The notes beneath the pieces were generated by a model, which saw only the letters and a program-made list of their open reading frames with translations, ran no database searches and had not been told where the DNA came from. A program made the translations under genes and the position numbers. 11,162 bases of DNA from Candidatus Gastranaerophilales bacterium (GTDB taxonomy: Bacteria; Cyanobacteriota; Vampirovibrionia; Gastranaerophilales; Gastranaerophilaceae), in the NCBI GenBank assembly GCA_944326495.1, contig CALVEE010000201.1, positions 1-11,162 of the forward strand. The letters are read 5' to 3'. Below, one piece after another: positions 5,691-11,162 of the stretch (positions are counted from its first letter, which is position 1; the number at the start of each line of letters is the position of its first letter).

Positions 5691-6992
5691 CTATTTATTT
5701 CCAATATGCAGAAAGCTTTTAATCTTATCCCATAAATTTGCTGTTTTGCGCTGCAGCTGTGCCGATAACGGAATCTGCTGAGTCGGCTCAGGAATCTTAC
5801 TCCAGGCAGGTACAACTTCATCGCCGATTGCACCGGTTGTCATTCCTTTTGATTTTACTGCTTCTTCAAGATATTTAATATCAAATTTTTCACCTTTTAT
5901 ATTTGAACTGTTATTTATTGCTATACCAAAATCATCGACAGCTTTTTTGGCAATATCTTCAACATCACGCTGTGAATATTTCTTATTCTTCAATTCCTTA
6001 ACTAAATTTTCAATTTCTTTTGTATTATTTTCAAAGAAATTATGATCTTTTACAGCCTTCAAATCTCTAAGCTGGAATTTTAAAGCCGCTTTTAACTCTG
6101 TAGTATTCGGCAGATCAATTTCAATCATATTCTTAAACCGGCTTAAAGAAGCTTTATCCAGATTTCCGGAAGACGGATTAACGTTAGTTGTACCTATAAT
6201 TTTTAAGTTTTCGCAATCCTTAATTAAATCCAAACCATTTAAAAAAGCAGTTCTGTTTTCAGCAAGATGAAGATTATTGGCTCCGCATTTTTCACGCGGA
6301 ACTAAAAGAGCGTCTATTTCATCAAATGAAACAACATATTTCTTCTCCGGATTTTTCATTGCTGTTTCGTGAAGCTGGTTAAAAACATTTTTTATTTCAA
6401 CAGATGTTTGGCCGATATATGGAGAAGAAACATCAGCAAATTGAACTTTTGTATATTCAGCACCCAGTTCTTTAGCTAATATCTGGCCGCTGAAAGTTTT
6501 ACCCGTACCTGAAGGTCCGTACATTAATATACACTGTTCGGGATTTTTCATGCCGGTATATTCCAGAACTTCTTTTTTAACATCACCGCGATTTTTCATT
6601 TTTTGAATAAAATCACGCACCTTTGGATTAACGCAGTCATCTGTAAGCTTCGGGAAATCTTGTTTTTTTGCAATATCATCCCAGACAAGCTTAACATTTT
6701 TCGAAATTTCCTGCCCGTTTAATCCGCCCCTCTTAAGACCAATAATAGAGGTTACAGCCATGGTTACAAAGGCAGCCGCAAGTGCTACCTGCGCTATAAC
6801 ACCGGTTTTATACCATTTTTCCTTAGCTTTCTCTTTCTTAGCAGCTTTTTGCTGTTCCATTGCCTGCATAATGAACATATCATCCATTGCATTATCCGGC
6901 ATTGGCGGGGTATTGCGATTGTTATAGCTCATGACATACGGCACGACTGCTGCGTCTGCTTTAAATTGTATATTATTAGTTATTCTATTCAT
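5691..6992 (-). CDS. Membrane-anchored AAA+ ATPase, second gene of operon
   Basis: 433 residues. The N-terminal tail has NIQFKA (7-12) and a Lys/Ala-rich helix (about 46-62). One hydrophobic segment follows (63-85), then a classical-type AAA module: Walker A GPSGTGKT (159-166), pore-loop YIG (192-194), Walker B VVSFDEID (220-227, D224 and E225 intact), sensor-1 N270 in GTTN, Arg-finger candidate R285 in LSRF, and a sensor-2-like QRD (341-343). The second-region-of-homology loop is shorter than the usual RPGR form. There is no FtsH-type protease domain after the ATPase; a Pro-rich linker and basic helix finish the protein. The aromatic pore loop suggests polypeptide threading or remodelling at the membrane; the target is unknown. 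N-terminal TM plus a single AAA module is also the plan of eukaryotic Msp1, a similarity of layout only. An AGGGA-type ribosome binding site precedes the ATG; stop is TAG. Confidence 0.85.
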   Translation of the reverse strand: MNRITNNIQFKADAAVVPYVMSYNNRNTPPMPDNAMDDMFIMQAMEQQKAAKKEKAKEKWYKTGVIAQVALAAAFVTMAVTSIIGLKRGGLNGQEISKNVKLVWDDIAKKQDFPKLTDDCVNPKVRDFIQKMKNRGDVKKEVLEYTGMKNPEQCILMYGPSGTGKTFSGQILAKELGAEYTKVQFADVSSPYIGQTSVEIKNVFNQLHETAMKNPEKKYVVSFDEIDALLVPREKCGANNLHLAENRTAFLNGLDLIKDCENLKIIGTTNVNPSSGNLDKASLSRFKNMIEIDLPNTTELKAALKFQLRDLKAVKDHNFFENNTKEIENLVKELKNKKYSQRDVEDIAKKAVDDFGIAINNSSNIKGEKFDIKYLEEAVKSKGMTTGAIGDEVVPAWSKIPEPTQQIPLSAQLQRKTANLWDKIKSFLHIGNK

Positions 6993-7011
6993 ATTCTTTC
7001 CCTATTTTATT

Positions 7012-8217
7012 CTACAATGCACCATTTGTTTTTGCTACAAACCTCCAGAAAGCTTCCATTAATTTGTTTTCATTAATGCCGTTTACAGGATTTGAAACCC
7101 CTGATTCTATACCTGCTGCCCAGGTTTCTTTATTATTTATTGCATTCAATAAATAATCTGAAGTCATTTGGGCAGTATTTTTATTTGGGTTATCCAAATT
7201 CTTTACGGTGAAATCAGAAATTGCAGTTTTGACTACATTCTCTACATCTCTTTGTGCTCCGTTTTTCTGTTTGATTAATTCTGCAATCTTATCTAACTCT
7301 GCATCATTTTTAATTAAATCTTTTGCGGCTTCGGATTTGCCTAAATGGAATTTCATTGATGATTTAATTTCGTTTCTGACAGGTTTTTCTATCTCAAAGA
7401 TATTACCAAGCCTGCTCAATGTTGCAGCATCAAGATTTGCAGTTTTCGGATTAATATTTGTTGTACCGATAATTGTTAAATTAGGAATATCTTTAATTGA
7501 ATCCAGCCCGTTCAGGAATGAGGTTCTATTTTGACCTAAATGCTGATTATTCGGCCCTAATTTATTAACATTATTAATCAATGAATCAATTTCATTAAAT
7601 GTTACTACATATTTTTTATCAGGATGTTTTTTGGCCATTTTAGCAATTTCTTTAAATTTTTGGGAGATATTTACGGCTGTTTTACCGATGTATTCTGATG
7701 ACAGATCTGAAAATTGGATTTCTCCATATTCTGCCCCCATTTCTTTTGCCATAAGTTTTGCTGAAAATGTTTTACCTGTTCCTGTAGGGCCGTGGAATAA
7801 TACCATTCTCGGAGCATCAGCACCTGTATATTTAAGAAAATCCTTAGGAGCATCCAGAATTTTTATGGTTTTTTCAATAAAATTCTTAACCTTCGGGTTA
7901 ACACAATCATCACTCAAAGAAGGCAGCTTTTCGGAAATCTTAGCAAATTGGGTTTTTGCAGTACCTTTACCGAAGTAAGTATATGCCATAATTCCGACAG
8001 ATGCTAATAATGCTGCAAGTACTCCGATTTGAATTCCCATGTTCAAATTCTGTTGTTTCTTAGCGTCTTTTTTAGCTTTTTCGCGTTCTTTTATAAATGT
8101 ATCAACTTCATTCTGTTCGGATACAGCTGACGCAGCCCTGAAATTAACTTGAGAAATATTTGACTGTGTGCTAATCGGTTGATTACCCTGGTTTGAAATC
8201 AAATTAATTGTAGTCAT
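7012..8217 (-). CDS. Membrane-anchored AAA+ ATPase paralogue with Walker B Asp-to-Asn, first gene of operon
   Basis: 401 residues from the preferred start. Plan as in its downstream paralogue 19 bp away: QVNFRA (23-28), Lys-rich helix (about 43-54), hydrophobic segment (60-82), AAA module. Walker A GPTGTGKT (143-150), pore-loop YIG (176-178), sensor-1 N254, R269 in LSR, QRD (322-324). Walker B reads VVTFNEID (204-211): the Mg-coordinating Asp is Asn208, the catalytic Glu209 is kept. Both proteins share a DDCVNPKV motif before the ATPase domain. An upstream in-frame ATG (8245-8247) would add 10 residues, but AGGAG (8223-8227) lies 5 nt before the ATG at 8217, which also puts the NFRA motif at a similar depth as in the paralogue. 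Likely a duplicated partner that forms mixed rings, or a weak or regulatory subunit. Stop is TAG. Confidence 0.85.
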   Translation of the reverse strand: MTTINLISNQGNQPISTQSNISQVNFRAASAVSEQNEVDTFIKEREKAKKDAKKQQNLNMGIQIGVLAALLASVGIMAYTYFGKGTAKTQFAKISEKLPSLSDDCVNPKVKNFIEKTIKILDAPKDFLKYTGADAPRMVLFHGPTGTGKTFSAKLMAKEMGAEYGEIQFSDLSSEYIGKTAVNISQKFKEIAKMAKKHPDKKYVVTFNEIDSLINNVNKLGPNNQHLGQNRTSFLNGLDSIKDIPNLTIIGTTNINPKTANLDAATLSRLGNIFEIEKPVRNEIKSSMKFHLGKSEAAKDLIKNDAELDKIAELIKQKNGAQRDVENVVKTAISDFTVKNLDNPNKNTAQMTSDYLLNAINNKETWAAGIESGVSNPVNGINENKLMEAFWRFVAKTNGAL

Positions 8218-8222
8218 ACGAA

Positions 8223-8227
8223 CTCCT
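8223..8227 (-). promoter_or_regulatory. Ribosome binding site deciding the start of the first AAA+ gene
   Basis: AGGAG on the minus strand lies 5 nt before the ATG at 8217. It falls inside the longer frame that opens at 8247, so it argues for the shorter protein. Confidence 0.75.
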
Positions 8228-8375
8228 GACACTTGTCCTTCTAACATGTATAAAACCAGAAAGATAACAAAATTGCCCGAATGTAAAGATTTGTAAATTT
8301 TTTCTTAAAAAACCTAAAGTTTTGGCTGAAAATGCCGATAAACATGTAAAAGGGACTAAATAAAGGAAACAAGAA

Positions 8376-8459
8376 ATGGGATTAGCCTGCTGACAAATTA
8401 GACTTTTAACATTTACCAGCCGGAAAGCCGACTGCGAGTATGGCATTTCTATTAATTCC
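8376..8459 (+). pseudogene. Upstream 28 codons of the 8460 gene, with in-frame TGA at codon 6
   Basis: ATG at 8376 has a good ribosome binding site (AAAGGA, about 8362-8367). Reading on, the frame gives MGLAC, a TGA at 8391-8393, then QIRLLTFTSRKADCEYGISI and SM, running in phase into the ATG at 8460 with no other stop. MGLA-x-S-Q-x-RLL...RK is, from memory, a recurrent N-terminus in proteins of uncultured gut bacteria of this type. That makes TGA the place of an expected Ser (TCA), one base away. Explanations are a recent nonsense mutation, read-through or recoding of TGA, or a base error. The codon is followed by C, a weak termination context in bacteria. No convincing promoter was seen (TTGGCT at 8322 and TGTAAA at 8345 are 17 nt apart but weak). 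Confidence 0.65.
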
Positions 8460-9362
8460 ATGGAAAAAATGGCATTAACAAGAGAGCAGAGCCAGCTTTC
8501 AAGAGAATACCAGAGCAAATTACAGTCCAAACAGATTTCTTATTATGCTAATGGGCAGTATAACAAGATTAATTATAACTATTTGATGGGGAGTACAAAG
8601 TATACAGCTATGACAGCTGGTACACAGCCATTAAAGAGTGAGAACTCAATGATATTGACTGATTACAAAGGTCAAGTTGTAATGAGTGACAGCTATGCAA
8701 AAGCAATAACAGGTGTTTTAGGTTCTTCCGCGATGAATGCTAAAGGTCAGGGTGGAACATTTTCTACTGATAATATTCCGGCAATTTTAGCCAGCTTTTT
8801 GCCATATACTGCAGAGCAATTCCAAACAGTTATTGATGGAGGTACGGTTTCTGCAAGCTATAAAGCTGATGAAGAACAAACCACGACAGGAGAAAAAACA
8901 GGAAATAAGACAGAAATAGATATATCAGAAGAGACTACAGCTCTAATACAAGAACTTGTTGATTTCTACTATCCGATATTCCAGGCTGCAGCTGCTAACG
9001 GATGGACTACTGAATATAATAAAGAAATGGAAACCAATAACGATTATATCAGCGATGCAATCGTGAGCGGTACTTTCCAGCTTGAGACTGTTAATGACGA
9101 GGGAAATTATGATCCGGATACTTCGCTTACATATTTTATAACAGCAGGGCTGGTTCAGGAAAGAAACGACTCAAGTGTTAGAGAAGAAATTACAGCCTGG
9201 TATGAAGCTGAAAAAGCCAGAATTTCTGAAAAAGAAGACTGGCTGGATATTGAAAATCAAGATTTATCAACAGAGCTGGAAGCAATAAATACAGAAATTC
9301 AATCTATCCAATCATTAATAGATGATGCCATAAGTTCAGTATTTGACTGGGGCAGCGGCTAG
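8460..9362 (+). CDS. Protein of unknown function, main open part of the TGA-interrupted gene
   Basis: 300 residues from ATG 8460 in the longest uninterrupted frame. That ATG has no ribosome binding site, and the natural start is more likely 8376 (see upstream entry), giving about 328 residues if the TGA is passed. Visible parts: a polar helical N-terminus rich in Gln and Ser (ALTREQSQLSREYQSKLQSKQ, about 5-25), a Tyr/Asn-rich stretch (28-42), a middle with Gly/Ser/Thr and a TTTGEKTGNKTE linker, an aromatic helix (LVDFYYPIFQAA), and an acidic C-terminal coiled-coil-like segment (about 238-291) rich in Glu, Ile and Leu. There is no membrane segment or classical signal peptide. The self-assembling or surface-protein look (helical ends, polar middle) is an impression only; I do not know its function. 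Divergent from the AAA+ operon across 158 bp. Stop is TAG. Confidence 0.7.
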   Translation: MEKMALTREQSQLSREYQSKLQSKQISYYANGQYNKINYNYLMGSTKYTAMTAGTQPLKSENSMILTDYKGQVVMSDSYAKAITGVLGSSAMNAKGQGGTFSTDNIPAILASFLPYTAEQFQTVIDGGTVSASYKADEEQTTTGEKTGNKTEIDISEETTALIQELVDFYYPIFQAAAANGWTTEYNKEMETNNDYISDAIVSGTFQLETVNDEGNYDPDTSLTYFITAGLVQERNDSSVREEITAWYEAEKARISEKEDWLDIENQDLSTELEAINTEIQSIQSLIDDAISSVFDWGSG

Positions 9363-9405
9363 ATTTAAAGTTTTTATTCTAATATTCCTTTATTTCCTTT
9401 TATGC

Positions 9406-9443
9406 AAAAAGACTTGCCTTTCTGTCAGCAAGTCCTTTTTTTT
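9406..9443. terminator. Bidirectional intrinsic terminator
   Basis: GACTTGC (9411-9417) pairs with GCAAGTC (9428-9434) across a 10-nt loop. Eight T follow on the plus strand (9436-9443) and five A precede it (9406-9410), which are T on the minus strand. It serves both the unknown gene ending at 9362 and aspS ending at 9457. Confidence 0.88.
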
Positions 9444-9456
9444 ATGATTATAATTT

Positions 9457-11162
9457 TTATTGTTTTACCGTGCTTTTAATATGCAATTCCCGCATCTGCT
9501 GTAATGAAGCTTCGCCCGGAGCGTCGCTCATCAAGTCTTTAGCACTTGCGTTTTTCGGGAATGCAATAACATCACGGATAGAATCTGTTCTGCATAATAA
9601 TGCTACGAGTCTGTCTAAACCAATCGCAAGTCCTGCATGCGGTGGTGTGCCATATTGAAGCGCATTAACCATAAATCCAAACTTCTCTGCGGCTTCTTCT
9701 TCTGTTAAGCCCAGCGCCTTAAAGATTTTCTTCTGAACTTCGCTTGAGTGAATTCTGACTGAACCGCCGCCAAGCTCTGTTCCATTGTATACAATATCAT
9801 AAGCGATTGATTTTACATTACCCAAATCACCGCTGTCTAATTTGTCTAAATCTTCTAAGTTTGGAGAAGTAAACGGATGGTGCATTGCCATAAACCTGCC
9901 TTCTTCATCAGACCACTCAAACATCGGGAAATCTACAACCCAGAGAAGGTTGTGTTTATTTTCATCAATAAGGTTAAGAGATTTTCCGAAATGTAATCTC
10001 AATCTGCCCATAATATCATAAACAAGTTTCGGCTTATCCGCAACAAAGAATATGATATCGCCTGCTTCTGCCCCAGCACGCTCTTGAATTCTCTTAGCCT
10101 GCTCTTCTGTTACAAACTTGAGTACAGGAGACTTAGCTGTGCCGTCTTCGTTATAAATAATATTAGCTAAAGCCTTAGCACCGAATGATACAGCAAGCTT
10201 TGTAATATCATCAATATCTTTTCTTGAATACTTAGCTCCGCCCGGAATTCTTATACCTCTTACAATTCCGCCGTTAAGCAAAGTATTCTTAACAATTTCA
10301 AAATTTGATTCAAGGATGATATCTCCGATATCAAAAAGTTCTAATCCAAATCTTGTATCCGGCTTATCTGAACCAAATCTGTCCATCGCTTCCTGCCACG
10401 GGATTTGCTTGAATGGAGGCTTAATCTCGACTCCTGCTGCCTTAAACGCATCTACAAGCAGTCCTTCTACAACTTTTATAACATCCTGCTGTTCTACAAA
10501 AGATAATTCCATATCAATCTGTGTGAATTCAGGCTGTCTGTCTGCTCTCAAGTCCTCATCACGGAAGCATTTTGCGATTTGATAATATTTTTCAATTCCG
10601 CCTACCATAAGTAATTGTTTAAAGATTTGCGGAGATTGCGGAAGCGCAAAGAATTTCCCTGGCTGAACTCGTGAAGGTACAAGATAATCTCTTGCCCCTT
10701 CAGGAGTTGTTTTAATCAATATCGGTGTTTCAACTTCAAGAAAATCCTGATTGTTTAAATAATTTCTAACTGCCTGAACAATGTTGTGGCGGGTTTTCAG
10801 GTTATTAAGCATTTTTTCGTTTCTGATATCAAGATATCTGTATTTTAATCTAATATCCTCTGAAACACTGTCATCACCCAGCACAAACGGCAATACCTTA
10901 GACTCCGCTAAGATTTCAACAGTTTCCGGATACATCTCAACCTGACCGGTAGGATACTTCTCGTTATAAGTCTCTTCCGGCCTTTTTGTGACCTTGCCTT
11001 TTACCATAATTACATATTCGCTTCTTACTTTTTCAAAAGCTTTATGTACATCAGGGTTAATCTGCGGGTTTGCTACAAGCTGGAAAAATCCGCTTCTGTC
11101 TCTTAATTCTATAAACAAAATTCCGCCTAAGTCTCTGACCGTAGAAACCCAGCCGGATAAAG
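9457..11162 (-). CDS. aspS: Aspartyl-tRNA synthetase, N-terminus beyond window edge
   Basis: Class II synthetase that charges tRNA-Asp with aspartate in the cytoplasm. About 567 residues are visible; the frame stays open to the window edge (GWVSTVRDLGG precedes the TTG at 11118), so the true start lies outside and perhaps 20-25 residues are missing. Visible parts in order: OB-fold anticodon-binding domain with FIELRDRSG; hinge; motif 1 (VETPILIKTTPEGARDYLVP); QSPQ; motif 2 (FRDEDLRADRQPEFTQ); GSDKPDTRF; the bacterial-type GAD insertion; GGGSVRIH; and motif 3 (GLAIGLDRLVALL). Everything needed for catalysis is present. Leu rather than His in RDLGG hints at the tRNA-Asp-specific (discriminating) form, but this is tentative. 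Stop is TAA, followed by the shared terminator. Confidence 0.97.
   Translation of the reverse strand, partial: LSGWVSTVRDLGGILFIELRDRSGFFQLVANPQINPDVHKAFEKVRSEYVIMVKGKVTKRPEETYNEKYPTGQVEMYPETVEILAESKVLPFVLGDDSVSEDIRLKYRYLDIRNEKMLNNLKTRHNIVQAVRNYLNNQDFLEVETPILIKTTPEGARDYLVPSRVQPGKFFALPQSPQIFKQLLMVGGIEKYYQIAKCFRDEDLRADRQPEFTQIDMELSFVEQQDVIKVVEGLLVDAFKAAGVEIKPPFKQIPWQEAMDRFGSDKPDTRFGLELFDIGDIILESNFEIVKNTLLNGGIVRGIRIPGGAKYSRKDIDDITKLAVSFGAKALANIIYNEDGTAKSPVLKFVTEEQAKRIQERAGAEAGDIIFFVADKPKLVYDIMGRLRLHFGKSLNLIDENKHNLLWVVDFPMFEWSDEEGRFMAMHHPFTSPNLEDLDKLDSGDLGNVKSIAYDIVYNGTELGGGSVRIHSSEVQKKIFKALGLTEEEAAEKFGFMVNALQYGTPPHAGLAIGLDRLVALLCRTDSIRDVIAFPKNASAKDLMSDAPGEASLQQMRELHIKSTVKQ

Noticed and set aside
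7208..7978. Plus-strand frames inside the first AAA+ gene
   Set aside because: Shadows of the ATPase coding strand; no start signals.
8391..8435. Selenocysteine insertion at the TGA
   Set aside because: A weak hairpin (8417-8434, one mismatch, AAAG-type loop) lies downstream but lacks the usual loop features, and the expected residue is Ser, not Cys or Sec.
8204..8530. Minus-strand frame across the AAA/unknown-gene spacer
   Set aside because: It overlaps the start of the unknown gene and the promoter area, has no ribosome binding site, and its product is not protein-like.
9470..10582. Plus-strand frames inside aspS
   Set aside because: Shadows of a complete, recognisable synthetase.
1..11162. 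Genome-wide reassignment of TGA to an amino acid
   Set aside because: rel, aspS and the other long genes are complete without any in-frame TGA and use TGG for Trp, so TGA is not in general use as a sense codon here.

Overview
The window looks like low-GC chromosomal DNA from an uncultured gut-type bacterium. The best guess is a Gastranaerophilales/Vampirovibrionia ('Melainabacteria') relative. That rests on recollection of protein style: short N-terminal N-x-F-[RK]-A type motifs in the AAA proteins, and an MGLA...Q.RLL...RK N-terminus on the protein near 8.4-9.4 kb. No phylogenetic marker was compared, so the assignment is tentative.

Layout. 1-2217 (minus): a bifunctional (p)ppGpp synthetase/hydrolase of the Rel/SpoT type. 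2218-2602: intergenic, with the rel promoter, a 10-G homopolymer, one copy of a structured repeat, and the promoter of the next gene. 2603-3223 (plus): a PAP2-type membrane phosphatase. It converges on, and overlaps by 15 bp, a CgeB-like glycosyltransferase (3209-4162, minus). 4255-4389 (plus): a 44-codon small gene with a strong ribosome binding site, then tRNA-Arg(CCT) at 4455-4530. 4531-5690: about 1.1 kb without a credible gene but full of hairpins, two 8-bp-period tandem arrays and two more copies of the structured repeat. 5691-8217 (minus): a two-gene operon of paralogous, apparently membrane-anchored AAA+ ATPases, closed by a strong terminator at 5447-5480. 8376-9362 (plus): a secreted-looking or structural protein of unknown function whose reading frame has an in-frame TGA at codon 6. 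A bidirectional terminator follows. 9457-end (minus): aspartyl-tRNA synthetase, cut by the window edge.

How the genes relate. The housekeeping genes (rel, aspS, tRNA-Arg) have no visible functional link to the rest. The PAP2 phosphatase and glycosyltransferase are envelope-type functions but are transcribed towards each other. The AAA pair is a real unit: 19 bp apart, same architecture, and the first-transcribed member has Asn in place of the Walker B Asp, which suggests a catalytic/modified pair.

Main points for a second look: (1) the TGA-interrupted gene start at 8376; (2) the AAA+ pair with its Walker B substitution and odd topology; (3) two genes (rel and the glycosyltransferase) with good -35/-10 boxes exactly 9 nt before ATG and no ribosome binding site, implying leaderless or near-leaderless mRNAs; (4) three copies of a hairpin repeat, two of them showing compensatory base change.
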